Assembly (NCBI GenBank): GCA_049487715.1
Contig: CP150560.1
Location: 62,001-126,000 of the forward strand
Direction of reading: 5' to 3'
DNA from: Pycnococcus provasolii
Lineage: Eukaryota > Chlorophyta > Pseudoscourfieldiophyceae > Pseudoscourfieldiales
Length of the DNA: 64,000 nt
This document shows, piece after piece, positions 27,436 through 38,225 of the stretch. The translations under genes were made by a program, and so were the position numbers. Numbering within the stretch: the first letter of the stretch is position 1; each line of letters begins with the position of its first letter. The notes under the pieces are model-generated. The model was not told the DNA's origin. It saw nothing but the letters and a program-made list of their open reading frames with translations, and did not search any database.

Positions 27436-28935
27436 ATGACGCTCTCGTCGTCAACCACCGTCGGACTCAGCGCAACGCAAGTCAGCTGCCATAGCGCGGC
27501 GGAGCAGCTTAAGGAGGCTTGCGTCAGGCAACTCAAAGAACACAAGGCGAACGTGGACGTCGCGGCTGGGCTCGTCGCGGCGGTCAACCTGTGCAACAAG
27601 TACCTTTCCACAGCTGTGCGAACACCGCAAGCGTCGAAGCAACTTGCCACGCTGCAAGCCACGGTGACAAAAGCGATTAAGAAGGGCGGCATCCCGCCTT
27701 CGAAAAAGCCGGCGCCGTTACCTCTGTCGTCGACGAAGTCGAGGACGAAGAACGCGCTGCCGGCCATCGCAAGCGCGAAGAGCACGGCAAGGTCCATCAA
27801 GAGCACGGCAAGGTCCATGCACGCCGTCGACGCTGTTGCCGCTGGCTTTGACTCGGTTGACTATACGATGCCTCAGTCGTTTCTCGAGCAGGGTGCGCGC
27901 AAGCTGGACAGCGACTACCTGGCCATGAGCAGAAATCAGGATGCCAAGGTGGGACAGGAGGATGCCGCCGCGCGCGAGAAGATCAGAGCTCAGCAGCGTA
28001 AAACGCGCGCAGACCTGCTTGAGCAGATGGCGGAGCACCGTGAGCAGGATGCCGCGAGGCTTCTGGAGAAGCGGCGCGAGCTTGTCTCGGTCAACTCCGC
28101 CGTGTCGACGTGGGAAAAGGAGGAGGCGGCACGCGCGGAGCAGGCTAGGCAAAAGGCTCGTGTCATGCAGGCTGACCGCAACGCGCAGGTGGATGCAAAC
28201 GCCGAGCGCCGCCGTGTCGAGCGCCTCAACATTCAATACGAGGATGCGCAGATGCTGCGACGCATGGAGATGGAGGCGGCGGAGGAGGAACGAAAAAAGG
28301 CTGCGTACAAGGCGAAGCAGAAGAAGCAGCTCATGGAAGTGCAGGATGATAACAAGCGGAAGCTCGCGGAACGTGCGGCTGCCAAAACTGCCACACGTGC
28401 TGATGACGAGCGATTGATGCAGGAGTACGAGGCGGAACTTGAGAGGCGCGACTTGCGCCGGCGATGGGAAATTGAGGAGACGAAGCGAAAGATGCTCGCA
28501 CGGTACCACGCAGGTGGAGGCGAGGCGCTTACGGCAAGCTTGGCGGAGCAAGCTGCGATGGACGAGGCAAGGGCGCAGGCGGCGACGAAGGCGATGGCCG
28601 ATGCTGAGGATGAACGAGAGAGGCAGAAGGTGGCACGGCGCAGGGCTGGAGACGCAGCGCAGCGCAAGGCGTTGGATGCTCAGATTGCGCAGGCGGAGAG
28701 AGAGCGCCAGCTCGAGAGCATGCAGGCTGCGGAGTACGCGAAGCAGGTGCGAGCTGAGGCGGAGGAGCTCGAAAGGGAGAAGCGGAAGGCGAAGGCTGAC
28801 TTGAAGGCTGTCAAGGTGGCGAGCCTCGCTGAGCGCAAGGCGGAACTGAAGGATGAGGCGCGCAGGAGATTCGACGCCGCTCGCGACATCATGCCATCTG
28901 AGGAGCGCAAGATGCAGAGGTTGTTTCTCGGATAG
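27436..28935 (+). CDS. Trichohyalin/CFAP-like long coiled-coil protein
   Basis: This 499-aa protein has a helical N-terminal part (~1-80), a Ser/Lys/Arg-rich linker with a duplicated IKSTARSM-like unit (~115-130), and from about residue 165 to the end an unbroken Arg/Glu/Ala coiled coil (for example RRRVERLNIQYEDAQMLRRMEME). The composition and the phrase pattern resemble trichohyalin-plectin-homology proteins such as CFAP53/MNS1, many of which are flagellar. That assignment rests on coiled-coil similarity only, which is weak evidence. The ATG at 27436 is preceded by ACC; a longer frame back to 27178 is low complexity and probably 5' UTR. Confidence 0.7.
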   Translation: MTLSSSTTVGLSATQVSCHSAAEQLKEACVRQLKEHKANVDVAAGLVAAVNLCNKYLSTAVRTPQASKQLATLQATVTKAIKKGGIPPSKKPAPLPLSSTKSRTKNALPAIASAKSTARSIKSTARSMHAVDAVAAGFDSVDYTMPQSFLEQGARKLDSDYLAMSRNQDAKVGQEDAAAREKIRAQQRKTRADLLEQMAEHREQDAARLLEKRRELVSVNSAVSTWEKEEAARAEQARQKARVMQADRNAQVDANAERRRVERLNIQYEDAQMLRRMEMEAAEEERKKAAYKAKQKKQLMEVQDDNKRKLAERAAAKTATRADDERLMQEYEAELERRDLRRRWEIEETKRKMLARYHAGGGEALTASLAEQAAMDEARAQAATKAMADAEDERERQKVARRRAGDAAQRKALDAQIAQAERERQLESMQAAEYAKQVRAEAEELEREKRKAKADLKAVKVASLAERKAELKDEARRRFDAARDIMPSEERKMQRLFLG

Positions 28936-29220
28936 ATATAGATGATTTGACGTTGCATTCGTTGTTTTTTGTTTCACATACAACTATCGTAAGAGTCAAG
29001 GTGATGATGATGATTGCTTTCCCAACCAACCTGATACCCCACCTGGCACCTGCCATGATCGGTGCGGTGCGTTCCACGGCGGATCCCCCTCCCCTGCTTT
29101 GAACCCCGGGGCCCACTGGCCACTGCCAGATTGGCGTCCGATTCCCTCCCTCCGTCCTGCTTTCCGGGTTTGAGTGTTTCCTTCCCCCCGGAGCAGACTG
29201 ACTATCTGCCACCCGCCATA

Positions 29221-29596
29221 ATGGGGGGCCCCGGCAACCGCGACGTGCCTCGCAGCCTCTCGCTGCGTAAGCTCGCCAGTCAACCGCCTCCGCACGCCGC
29301 GCAGTGCAATGCCGACGTCGACGACGATGACGACTACTGGGACTTCGAACCGACGCCTCAACTAATGAAGGTGACGACGACGACAACACCAGCGCCAGCG
29401 CGAGCAGAACAGCCTGCTTCATCGTTGGTGCCAGCTTCACCATCAAACTTGTACGGAGCAGCAACTTCGTCCGACGCAGCTGCAGGTGCTGCACCCGCGC
29501 CCTTGCAGGAGGAACGTGTGCCGGCATCGCCAGTGGCTGCACAAGAGTGCCCGATGCACGTCAACGACGTTGCGAGCGAGGGTGACGACGACAACA

Positions 29597-29627
<31 letters not shown>

Positions 29628-30539
29628 AGGTTTGCAGTGGGGTGGCGAGTCAGACAGTGACGGCGCTTTGGACAGTTTCGACGGACCGCGCGAGGGTGCA
29701 GGTGACTTTGCTTGGGACGACGAAGACGATGAACATCAGCGACAACCACAACACCAACATGGAGATGCTCACGGCGAATTTGGGGCACCTTCACAGCTGG
29801 ATGTGGAAAGATATGACAACTACGCTCATGATTTTGACTACGATGACGTCGAGGAGAAGAGGAGGAGGAGGAGCACGGCGACGACGACAACGACGAGAAC
29901 ATGGCCGTGCACGAGGCGCCACACTTTGCTGCACCGTTTGCACCTTCCGCTATGCCAGCGCCACAGAGTAGGTTTGCGGCGGCCGATCGCACGTATTTCT
30001 CGTCCGCCGCCGCGCTTGCACCGTGGCGTCGTTTTTTCCTCAGCACGCAGGAGATTGCGTCTGGAGTCTGCTGTGACGTCGTGCACATCGACTACGCCCA
30101 GGTGGCTTTACTGGCAACGAAGGGTGGCGCGAGCTCAGGACGCGGAACGAAGAAAGCGGGTGACGCGACAGATGCTGTGCTTGAGGCTCAGTTTCCGGTG
30201 GCCAATCTCCTCGTAGGCAAGGGCGGTAAGCGTGCAGGAAAGGTGGGTCGTCGTGGCAGCGGCGCTGCCGGAGGTGGTACGGCTCACTGGAAGACGGAGC
30301 GCGGCGTACGCATCTATGTGACGGCTGAAGGCGTGGAGAAGCGGGGCAGCGCCGCGTACAGAGCTTGGGAAAAGGACAAGGCTGAGGCTGCAGGTGCAGG
30401 TGCAGGTGCAGCAGGTGCAGGTGCATTCGACGATGGTGTGCCCGTGGAAACCTATGCAGCGTCCACGCCAAAGACCAAAAAGAGGCGACGCAGCAAAGGT
30501 GCGCTTCGTGCACTTGCCGGTCGAAAACGACGCAAGTAG
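29221..30539 (+). CDS. Unidentified acidic/basic nuclear-type protein, frame broken near 29858
   Basis: I do not recognise this product. The 5' frame runs from ATG 29221 through Asp/Glu-rich blocks (DDDDDYWDFEPTPQL near residue 35, then a run of Asp at about 29590-29628) to FDYDDVEEK near 29858. After that, acidic coding sense continues in a different frame (EEEEEHGDDDNDEN, then PHFAAPFAPS…PWRRFFLSTQEIASGV) up to the stop at 30537-30539. A one-base loss or two-base gain in the GAG-rich tract would join them. The C-terminus is basic (KTKKRRRSKGALRALAGRKRRK-like), suggesting a nuclear protein. The break may be an assembly error, an undetected splice or real inactivation. I treat it as one gene. 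Confidence 0.6.
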
Positions 30540-30693
30540 AGTAGAACCGACACACGTCGGATAAGCTATTCATTGCTCGTAGTCATGTAAATTGTATTGA
30601 AAAAGAAAATCTGTCGTTTGAATTATTTTTTACAACTCGTGGAAAAATACGTACTCGTCCTTCAGACGGGCGGCGGCTTCCTCACCTTTATTT

Positions 30694-30912
30694 TTATGAG
30701 TCCTGCATCTGCCTATCTCTGGTGTTGTAGTTGAGCAGTTTTTCCACGAGGTCTACGTGCGTCATGAGCATGCGCCTGCAGCAGTACCTGTTGAGTCCCA
30801 GTGCGTCGAGCGCGTCTCCCTCGGAGTAGTCGGCGGACAGCAGGTCGATGTACGTCTCCCACTTGTTTCCAGTCACCTTCCCGCACGTGAAGCACCTCAC
30901 GGGTATGATCAT
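30694..30912 (-). CDS. RPB10: RNA polymerase subunit RPB10 (RPABC5)
   Basis: This 72-aa protein is the smallest subunit shared by nuclear RNA polymerases I, II and III. It begins with the near-invariant [13 protein letters not shown] and has the zinc-binding pairs CFTC (residues 7 and 10) and CC in [15 protein letters not shown] (44-45). Length is that of the family (about 65-75 aa). The frame continues upstream to 31071, but that extension is not part of the conserved protein, so the ATG at 30910-30912 is used. It is transcribed away from RPL23, with 428 bp between their starts. Confidence 0.97.
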   Translation of the reverse strand: MIIPVRCFTCGKVTGNKWETYIDLLSADYSEGDALDALGLNRYCCRRMLMTHVDLVEKLLNYNTRDRQMQDS

Positions 30913-31340
30913 GACTTTCGACAAACTAACTGACAGACTTTCTTGTGTGCGTTGCAGGAGAAGGAGGAATGCGCGTTGAACTAACTGCGCGTGCGCGTGT
31001 TCGGACCCTCGGAACGAGAACGAGCGCGGTGACGAATGATTCGCAGAGGGCAGGGCGGCGGCGAATGGCACAGACAGGGAAGAATGGTGGACGAACGAAA
31101 CAAGAGAGGAACCGCGGAAGGGGGAAAAACGAGAACGAGGAGAGGGGTTTGCTTTTTAGGGGAAAAAAGCAAACCCCGAAATAGCGAAATGCTTCTCTCC
31201 CCGTCGATCTGCGAGGGGGTACCGGTTTCTTCACCCGAACCAGGTGCGAGGGGGCGGCGGCTCCTCCCCTCTCCTCTCCTCCCTCCCCCTCTCCCCTCTC
31301 TGCTCTTACCATTTTCCTGCTCCCCAACCACCGGTTCACC
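30913..31340. other. Divergent intergenic region between RPB10 and RPL23
   Basis: It should hold both promoters of these two housekeeping genes. A pyrimidine-rich CTCC/CCTC tract lies at about 31262-31320, directly before the RPL23 ATG. There is no CCCTAA array here. Confidence 0.55.
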
Positions 31341-32114
31341 ATGTCGAAGCGTGGCTCAGGAGGCTCCGGAGGCAACAAGTTCCGCATGTCGCTCGCCATG
31401 CCCGTGGCGGCCGTCATGAACTGCGCAGACAACACGGGTGCCAAAAACCTGTACGTCATGGCTGTCAAAAACTGGGGCGCGCGCCTCAACCGATACCCAT
31501 CCGCCGCGACGGGAACCATGGTGATGGCCACCGTGAAGAAGGGAAAGCCGGACCTGCGCAAGAAGGTGATGCCCGCGATCGTCGTCAGGCAGCGCAAGCC
31601 GTGGAGGAGGAAGAACGGAGAGTTCATCTACTTCGAGGACAACGCCGGTGTGATTGTCAACCCCAAGGGAGACCTCAAGGGTACGTGCTTGGGGAGAGTG
31701 ACGGGAAAAGACAAAAGGGAGGGAGGGAGGTGCCGCCTATAACCTAACTGTACTTGCGCGCGGACGATGATGCATAAAATTTTGGATCCCAACATTCAGA
31801 GCCTATATGGTGCTGCTGACGTGTGCCCTTTGCTCGGCACACTACCAAAAAATTATCACCATCCTTCGGGGCTGAGTCAAAACTTAAACTTCATTGGATA
31901 TCTACGGATATCGGACGGACGTGGGACTGGGAGAGGGAGTGAGAGAGAGAGAAATATATATATATATATACACAACAAGACTCAAGGACTCACCACAAAC
32001 ACAAAAACACCTCCCCACAATACACGAACAGGATCGGCGATTGCGGGACCTGTTGCAAAGGAGTGCGCGGACATTTGGCCGCGTATTGCCAGCGCCGCGA
32101 ACTCCATTCACTAG
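31341..32114 (+). CDS. RPL23: Ribosomal protein uL14 (RPL23), two exons
   Basis: This is a cytosolic 60S ribosomal protein. Exon 1 is 31341-31680 and exon 2 is 32032-32114; together they give 423 nt, or 140 aa, exactly the usual eukaryotic length. Exon 1 carries [20 protein letters not shown] and [12 protein letters not shown]. Reading straight on gives a false end (TCLGRVTGK…, stop at 31742). The GTACGT donor at 31681 joins the CAG acceptor at 32029-32031 and restores [20 protein letters not shown], the conserved C-terminus. The phase is 1 at both sides. The 351-nt intron is far more AT-rich than the exons and has a TA repeat. Confidence 0.96.
31681..32031 (+). other. RPL23 spliceosomal intron
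   Basis: GT…AG intron of 351 nt. It begins GTACGT and ends ACAG, and contains an AT-rich middle with a TATATATATATATA run at about 31956-31970. Removing it restores the invariant uL14 C-terminus. Confidence 0.95.
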
Positions 32115-32224
32115 AGGAATAGGCTGTGTTGTGAAAAAAAGAAAGAAACGCACTTGTATCCACAGCAACCAATAACAAAACCAGGTTTAAATCAACAACT
32201 ACCTTACTTTTTTGTTAAATTTGG

Positions 32225-32345
32225 AACTTGTTTCATCGTCACTTACACACACACACACTACTGTAGTAAGAGGTTCCCACCCCACCCACCCACCCACCCG
32301 AAAAAAAAAACCACAATACTCACACACACACTCTCTCTCTCTCTC
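32225..32345. repeat. Cluster of simple repeats 3' of RPL23
   Basis: CACA runs (near 32244 and 32321), a CCCA run (32279-32298), an A run and a CTCT run (to 32344) lie between the convergent RPL23 and m-AAA protease genes. Confidence 0.85.
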
Positions 32346-32377
32346 CCAAAAACAATCAATCTTCCAATGTGTCATCC

Positions 32378-35300
32378 TCAGCTTGACGGCGCGGCTGCCA
32401 AAGCTGGCTCGAGGTCGCGAGGATCGGTAGGAAGTTCAGGACCTGTGCTGGGTGGCGTCGGCGTCACGCCACGCTTCGCCTCACGAGCGCTAGGTGCCGT
32501 GGTGGCATCGCCGCCAGCACCTAAGTAGCGATCAATGTTCCTCAGCTCGGTGCTCTTGAACGGGCGCTCGCCGAGAATCTCCGTCAGCTCCTTTACGCCA
32601 ATCACCTCCTTCTTCAGCAGCTCTTCTGCCAGCTTCTCAATCAAGGGCTTCTTCTCTGTCACCAGACTAAGCGTTCGCTCGTACATGGTATCCACCATCT
32701 TTCGCACCTCCTCGTCAATCACGCGCGCCGTGTCACTCGAGTACGGCTTGTCGAATCGGTTCTCATCCGGTGGGAACGAAAGCATGCCGACGCGCTTGTT
32801 GAAGCCGTAGATGGAGACCTGCGCGTACGCCATGCGCGTCACCTTCTCGAGGTCGTTCTGCGCGCCAGTTGAGACTTTGCCAATCACAACCTGCTCCGCA
32901 GCACGGCCTCCAAGCGTCATGCAAATCATGTCGTTGATCTGCTCCACAGTCTGCAGGAGGTTCTCAGACGGAAGGTACTGCGCAAAGCCGAGAGCGGCAG
33001 TTCCACGCGGGACGATCGAGACCTTCAGCAAAGGCTCTGCGTTCTGAAGGAACCATCCCACAACCGCATGCCCAGCCTCGTGGTACGCAACCGTTTTTCG
33101 CTCCTCCTTCGAAATCACCTTATTTTTCTTCTCCATGCCACCAATCACGCGGTCCGTTGCCCGCTCAAAGTCCACCGCGTCCACGGAAGCCTTCCCCTCG
33201 CGTGCCGCGATCAGAGCAGCCTCGTTCACGATGTTCGCGATGTCGGCGCCGGCGAATCCCGGCGTGAGAGCAGCAAGCCTCTGTGCGTACTCTTCCACAT
33301 TCATCGGCTCGTACTGCTGCGGTGAGTAAGGCTCGTCGTCGTCCTCGTCCTCGCTGCTGCTGCTGCTGACGCTGCCGCTGCCGCTGCTGTTGCTGTCGGA
33401 CGACACCTCCGTGTCGTCAACCTTCGTCTGCATCGTCAGCAACGACGCCAGCCCGCCTGCACTTTCTGCATTCTCCTCCTCCTCGGCATCGCCGCTCAGC
33501 TGTTTCTTATCCGCCGAGCCTTCCACCGCCTCGGCATCCCCGGCATCGATCGCAGGAAGATGCAGCTTGACCTTGTTCAGATAAATCTTGAAGATGTCCT
33601 CGCGTCCCTTGATGTCCGGCCGATCGACCGTCACCGTTCGGTCGAAGCGACCAGGACGGAGCAGAGCAGGATCCAAAATGTCGGGACGATTTGTTCCCGC
33701 CAGCACGACAACGCCCGAGGTGGTGCCGAAGCCGTCCATCTCCACGAGGAGCTGGTTCAGCGTGTTCTCGCGCTCGTCATTTCCGCCCATCGCAGCGCCT
33801 CGACCTCGCGCACGTCCAATGGCATCAATCTCATCGATGAATATTATGCTCGGCTGGTGGCTTCGCGCCTGTGCGAACAGGTCGCGCACGCGCGCGGGAC
33901 CGACGCCGACAAACATCTCCATGAAATCTGAACCCGAAATGCTCAAGAAGGGAACATCTGACTCTCCCGCGGTTGCCTTGGCGAGAAGCGTCTTTCCCGT
34001 TCCCGGCGGGCCCACCAGAAGTGCACCACGCGGAATCTTTGCTCCGAGGTCGACGAACTTCTGCGGGTTGCGCAGAAACTTGACAAATTCCATAATCTCC
34101 ACCTTTGCTTCGTTGCAGCCAGCAACGTCCTTGAACATTATCTTGTTCTTCGAATTCTTGTCTTGCAGAGTGACGTGCGCCTTGCCGACGTTGAAGATTC
34201 CACGCGATCCTCCGCCGGATCCAGGACGTCCGCCCCCGAACATATTACCTCCACCAAGCCCGCCGCCGAGCCCACCTCCCATCTGGCTCCTCGAGAACCA
34301 CACGAAACCGCCGATGAGGAGAAGCGTTGGTAGAAGGCGAAGCAGCTCAACCTGCCAGCTGAGTTCCGACACATACGTCACGGGCAAGTACTCGTTGGGC
34401 ATCATGCCAAGAGACTCCTGTGCCTCCTCAATCTGCCTCTCGAACGCGTCGACGGAGCCGATGTTGAAGAAGTACTTGTACTTTGCGCCGGGCACCGGTC
34501 CTGACGTGCTGCCGCCACCCGCGGCTGACGACGACGTGGTGGAGGAGGTTGTTGGCGAGATCATGCCAGAGGCTGCCGCATTTGCCGCCGTATTCGACGA
34601 TGATGTCATCGCATCTGGCTTGACGTACACCTTCACAAGCGACTTATTTGTCACCTCCAGGTGCGACACCTGCCCCTTCTCAAGCAAGCCGGCTCGAAAC
34701 TTCTGGAACGAGATTTCCTGCGCCGAACTGCCTCGCCCTGACGTGAGCGCCCACGCCGCGGCGCTCAGCACCGCGGAGCTCAAGAGTACGTTCTGCAAGC
34801 TTCCGTTCGCGAGGTCGCCGAGCGTTTTCGGATCCTCGCCGTCGCCGTTTGGACCGGACCCGCCTCCTCCGGAGCCACTTCCGGAACTTTTCATCTTGGC
34901 GTCGTTCGCAGCCTTGCCCGCCGCTCCTCCAGCCGAGGATTCCTTCTTGGGTGCCGACGACGAAGACTCGCTCGCGCCACCCTTGCTGGACTGCTGCCCT
35001 GTTGAGTTAGGCTTCTTCGAGCGCGACGAGAAGTTCTCGAATCCCTTGTGCGGCTTCTCGCTCATGGCACGCCTCGCCAGCGCGAACGAGCGCAACGCCT
35101 CGCGACGCAGCGACGTGCTCACCGCCGCAGATGCCGTTGCGGCGGCTGCAGACAAGGACGCCGCCGTCGAGCGCGCACCCTGCGTCATCACTGGGTTCAC
35201 CACCCCCAAGGCTCCTACTCTCGCCGCGGACGACGACGCGAGCCTTGCGAGTGCGCGGGCCGGGGCTGCCCACGCGGCACCCGACGCCGCGCTGGTGGTC

Positions 35301-35452
35301 TGCCCGAGCGCGCCGAGCGCGCTGCTGTGCGTCGTCAGAGCGCGGTTGATGCCCATCGGCATAAACCTTTGAGCGCCGTTCGCCAGGGTATTACTCATGG
35401 CTAACCCTGTGGCGGATACGACGACGGACGGGCCCAGACCCACTCCGGCCAT
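32378..35452 (-). CDS. Mitochondrial m-AAA protease (AFG3/FtsH family)
   Basis: This 1024-aa ATP-dependent zinc metalloprotease degrades inner-membrane proteins and helps assemble respiratory complexes and ribosomes. An Ala/Ser/Arg-rich N-terminus could be a mitochondrial presequence. One membrane span is clear at [19 protein letters not shown] (~370), preceded by the intermembrane domain. The AAA domain has Walker A GPPGTGKT (~482), Walker [10 protein letters not shown] and LRPGRFDR. The protease motif HEAGH is near 790. [23 protein letters not shown] and [10 protein letters not shown] place it with AFG3L2/Yta12 rather than plastid FtsH. An acidic, Ser-rich insertion of about 75 residues (~636-712) interrupts the end of the AAA module. 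It starts at ATG 35452; 35397 is a possible alternative. Confidence 0.95.
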   Translation of the reverse strand: MAGVGLGPSVVVSATGLAMSNTLANGAQRFMPMGINRALTTHSSALGALGQTTSAASGAAWAAPARALARLASSSAARVGALGVVNPVMTQGARSTAASLSAAAATASAAVSTSLRREALRSFALARRAMSEKPHKGFENFSSRSKKPNSTGQQSSKGGASESSSSAPKKESSAGGAAGKAANDAKMKSSGSGSGGGGSGPNGDGEDPKTLGDLANGSLQNVLLSSAVLSAAAWALTSGRGSSAQEISFQKFRAGLLEKGQVSHLEVTNKSLVKVYVKPDAMTSSSNTAANAAASGMISPTTSSTTSSSAAGGGSTSGPVPGAKYKYFFNIGSVDAFERQIEEAQESLGMMPNEYLPVTYVSELSWQVELLRLLPTLLLIGGFVWFSRSQMGGGLGGGLGGGNMFGGGRPGSGGGSRGIFNVGKAHVTLQDKNSKNKIMFKDVAGCNEAKVEIMEFVKFLRNPQKFVDLGAKIPRGALLVGPPGTGKTLLAKATAGESDVPFLSISGSDFMEMFVGVGPARVRDLFAQARSHQPSIIFIDEIDAIGRARGRGAAMGGNDERENTLNQLLVEMDGFGTTSGVVVLAGTNRPDILDPALLRPGRFDRTVTVDRPDIKGREDIFKIYLNKVKLHLPAIDAGDAEAVEGSADKKQLSGDAEEEENAESAGGLASLLTMQTKVDDTEVSSDSNSSGSGSVSSSSSEDEDDDEPYSPQQYEPMNVEEYAQRLAALTPGFAGADIANIVNEAALIAAREGKASVDAVDFERATDRVIGGMEKKNKVISKEERKTVAYHEAGHAVVGWFLQNAEPLLKVSIVPRGTAALGFAQYLPSENLLQTVEQINDMICMTLGGRAAEQVVIGKVSTGAQNDLEKVTRMAYAQVSIYGFNKRVGMLSFPPDENRFDKPYSSDTARVIDEEVRKMVDTMYERTLSLVTEKKPLIEKLAEELLKKEVIGVKELTEILGERPFKSTELRNIDRYLGAGGDATTAPSAREAKRGVTPTPPSTGPELPTDPRDLEPALAAAPSS

Positions 35453-35994
35453 GGCGTTTGTTGGTGTGGACTGGGAGTGCGTCCTGTTAAAACTTTTTAG
35501 TTTGGAGCGGAGCGGGTTTTATCTCCCCGGTTGTGGCGGAGAGAACACCGCGTAGGAAGCCTAGGCGGTCAGGGGAGGGGAAAGGGAAAGAAAGAAAGAA
35601 AGAGGCACCTTCGGGCCCCCCTCCGCCAACCAAATTGGGACGCGGACATCGCCATTACGACTAGTGGATTGCCATTAGGGTTAGGGTTAGCAACCACGTG
35701 CCCCTACAGCCCTACTACCTCCTAGGGGTCAGCCTGTTGCCCTTCCCGACGTTTTTGGGAAAGAAACGTGACCTGGTGGGAGTCACCTTCCTACCCTTAG
35801 AGGTACGAGGCACCTCACGCCGTTGGCCTCGACGGACGGGGCCCCGTGTTCTACTCGTAGTGATCATATGAGATCATAGAGATCTATGTTGTCAAGATAA
35901 AAAATATACGCAACAAAAGTTTGTTGACCATTATTTACTGCTACCTGTACTGTATTTATTTATTTACTTCACAAAACAAAACAAAACCATATGG
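35453..35994. other. Intergenic stretch with CCCTAA array
   Basis: It holds the upstream region of the m-AAA protease gene, including a TTAGGG array at 35675-35690, and the AT-rich 3' region of the TTL-like gene (near 35897-35985). No gene is seen. Confidence 0.55.
35675..35690 (-). promoter_or_regulatory. CCCTAA array upstream of m-AAA protease
   Basis: On the plus strand it reads TTAGGGTTAGGGTTAG, that is, CCCTAA on the gene's sense strand, 222 bp before the ATG at 35452. Confidence 0.45.
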
Positions 35995-38004
35995 TCACGA
36001 CGACGACGGATGAATAGTAATGGCCGCGGGACACGCATCCGTCACGGCACGCTCGTGCTCGTTCTCAACGTCAACGAAAGACTTCAGGTGACGAGACAGC
36101 CCGGCAAGGCTGACGTTCGCACGCTGCCGCCGCAGAATCTCGAGCTGCACGTCTATGAGCTCCTCCACCACGCTGCGCATGTAACGCCGACCCCACTCCG
36201 TCTCGTAGCTCATCCAAGGATACGAGTTCACCTCAAGCACCCAAAAGTTAAGATGGCTATCCAGCAAAAGGTCAAGTGCCACGCAGTTGAAATTATATCC
36301 GACAAGCGGGTACTGCACCCGACCGCTGCGAAGCGCGAACGAGACAACCGCGAACACCTTCTCGCGGAACCAAGACGACGCCATAGCCGCGCCGCCGCGC
36401 GGAACTTCCGCGGACCATCCGCGCGCGTCACGCTGCCGAAGTAGCATCTTAAGCTCGCCTCGCATCCGCTCTCGTGTTGCTGCATCCGCCTCGTCGTACA
36501 CCATCTGAGCCACATCGTCCCACGGGTACGTTCGCCGATCCTTGCTGTACGAAACATGCAGCTGCTGCGTGTGCATGCCCGTGAGGTGCTGCGTGACGTT
36601 CGCGCCGTCCGTCCATTTCGCGTCGAACGAAACGGCAGCGGCACTCACGTATCCCACCGAGTCAATCAGCAGAACAAATGGCTTGGTCGAGGCGACCGTC
36701 GCGTACGCGCGAACGTTAAACTTGCGATTCTGAAGGCTGCGAATGAGCAGAGGCCTCCCGAGGTAGCGCTGTGCAAGGTTCGCATGCCACGTCTTCACGC
36801 CCTCGTGGCATGGCGGAAGAGGTGGCGGCACCGGTGGCGGTGCCGGCTGGCTGGGATCAGGCATCACAGACGGGAGCACCGCACCTGGCACGGCGGTGGC
36901 TGTGCGCTGCGCTGCGACGGCTGTCGCTGCGGCCACCGCCGCGGTCACGGAAATTGCCGTCGACTGCGTGTCGAGAGCACCTTCGTGCGTGCGAGAGCCG
37001 TTGCGCAGGTGCGAAAGCAGGCGATCAGCGCCATGCATCAGAATGATGCCCTCGCCACCGCTGCCATTCTCAGGCTTGAGAAGCCAGTCGCCATCCTTGC
37101 CCGACTCCGACTGTGTACGAAGCACCTCCATGAATTCCGCGCAGCTTGCCTCGGTCGCAAGGTCGTAGCTCGACGGCACAAATCGCTCGATATCGCATCG
37201 TGGCTCAATGCTGTCCCCGTACCGTCGAAGAGTCTTGAATAGCTCGCGCTTGTTTGCGAGCGCATTCTGCACGCCGTCGACGTGATTCACCATTTGCCTT
37301 GCGTGCAAACGAGAGTAGTCAAAATTGAACTCGGCGCTGAATGTCCATATAAAGTCAGCGTCTTGCCAACGCTGAACGCGCGTGGGAAGGCGCTCAGCCA
37401 AGAACTCGCTCACCCACGCCTCGCCGTGGTAGCACATCTCGCCGCGGCTGCACGACGCGTTGCCACCCTCGTCGAGAGCGACTAGGTCAAAGACGTAGTA
37501 GTTCTGCGGCTCTTTGGTGAACGGCGGGGTCGTCGTCGTCGTGGTTGTTGTCGCCGTTGTCGTTGTCGTCACAGGAGGCGTTGTCGTCATCGGTTCCGGG
37601 ATACTGAACTCGCTGTTCAGTACTGACGACGACGTATGTGCGTTTGGCAAGCTCCTCAGTGCCTCGCGCAGCTCAGCAAGCACCACGCGTGCGTCAGCAG
37701 TGACCTGCCGAGCCTCTGCCGCCGCAAGCCTTACATCCGTCAACGCCTCCTCCGGTGCCGACGAAGTTGCAAAGGCGGGGAGCACGTGCAAGTCGTGCGA
37801 CGACGAACCGGTCGGCGTTAAGCCTGCGACAAGCGCGCGACGAGGACGTCGCGACACGGACGTCGCGACGGAGAGGCCGGTGAGCGCAAGGCGCGGCGCG
37901 AGCAGGACCAGGAGAAGGGCGACCCAGCAGACGAGCGCGAGCGCCAGCATCGTGGGTCTGATGCTCACGGCGCCTGCGCGCATGGGCGCGGAGGGCATGG
38001 GCAT
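35995..38004 (-). CDS. Membrane-anchored tubulin-tyrosine-ligase-like (TTL) enzyme
   Basis: This 669-aa protein has one N-terminal membrane span (LALALVCWVALLLVLLAPRL, residues ~19-38), predicting a type II protein, then a Pro/Thr-rich stem (TTTTTTTPPF near 160) and an ATP-grasp ligase domain of the TTL family. Family signatures are DWLLKPENGSGGEGIILM (~308-325), YLGRPLLIRSLQNRKFNVRAYA, VGYNFNCVALDLLLD and FWVLEVNSYPWMSYE. TTL enzymes add amino acids to protein C-termini or side chains. If the topology is right, the catalytic domain is in the ER/Golgi lumen, so tubulin would not be the substrate. The open frame starts with TTG at 38109; I use the first ATG, 38004. Confidence 0.82.
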   Translation of the reverse strand: MPMPSAPMRAGAVSIRPTMLALALVCWVALLLVLLAPRLALTGLSVATSVSRRPRRALVAGLTPTGSSSHDLHVLPAFATSSAPEEALTDVRLAAAEARQVTADARVVLAELREALRSLPNAHTSSSVLNSEFSIPEPMTTTPPVTTTTTATTTTTTTTPPFTKEPQNYYVFDLVALDEGGNASCSRGEMCYHGEAWVSEFLAERLPTRVQRWQDADFIWTFSAEFNFDYSRLHARQMVNHVDGVQNALANKRELFKTLRRYGDSIEPRCDIERFVPSSYDLATEASCAEFMEVLRTQSESGKDGDWLLKPENGSGGEGIILMHGADRLLSHLRNGSRTHEGALDTQSTAISVTAAVAAATAVAAQRTATAVPGAVLPSVMPDPSQPAPPPVPPPLPPCHEGVKTWHANLAQRYLGRPLLIRSLQNRKFNVRAYATVASTKPFVLLIDSVGYVSAAAVSFDAKWTDGANVTQHLTGMHTQQLHVSYSKDRRTYPWDDVAQMVYDEADAATRERMRGELKMLLRQRDARGWSAEVPRGGAAMASSWFREKVFAVVSFALRSGRVQYPLVGYNFNCVALDLLLDSHLNFWVLEVNSYPWMSYETEWGRRYMRSVVEELIDVQLEILRRQRANVSLAGLSRHLKSFVDVENEHERAVTDACPAAITIHPSSS

Positions 38005-38225
38005 CGCGGCCTGCTTCGCCACGGCGCGGGAGAGGAGGAGCACGGATGGGGGGCGGGAGCAGGGGCCGAGGGGTTGGGTTTGAACCACCGGCGGGGAAGC
38101 CTCCGCCAACCCACCAACGACGGGTCCCCATTCCCGACCGGAGGAACGGCAGACTAGACTATCCTATAGGAAATAACTGGAACGTAGACTTACAAGCAAC
38201 TTCGCGTCACTGTCCTGCCCGCAAG

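Noticed and set aside
31341-31742. RPL23 as a single-exon gene with a divergent end
   Set aside because: The tail after residue 113 reads into the intron; splicing restores the conserved end.
33588-35372. 594-codon plus-strand frame
   Set aside because: It is antisense to the m-AAA protease, which is unambiguous.
38070-38100. tRNA-like B-box (GGTTTGAACC)
   Set aside because: No matching A-box or cloverleaf can be drawn around it.
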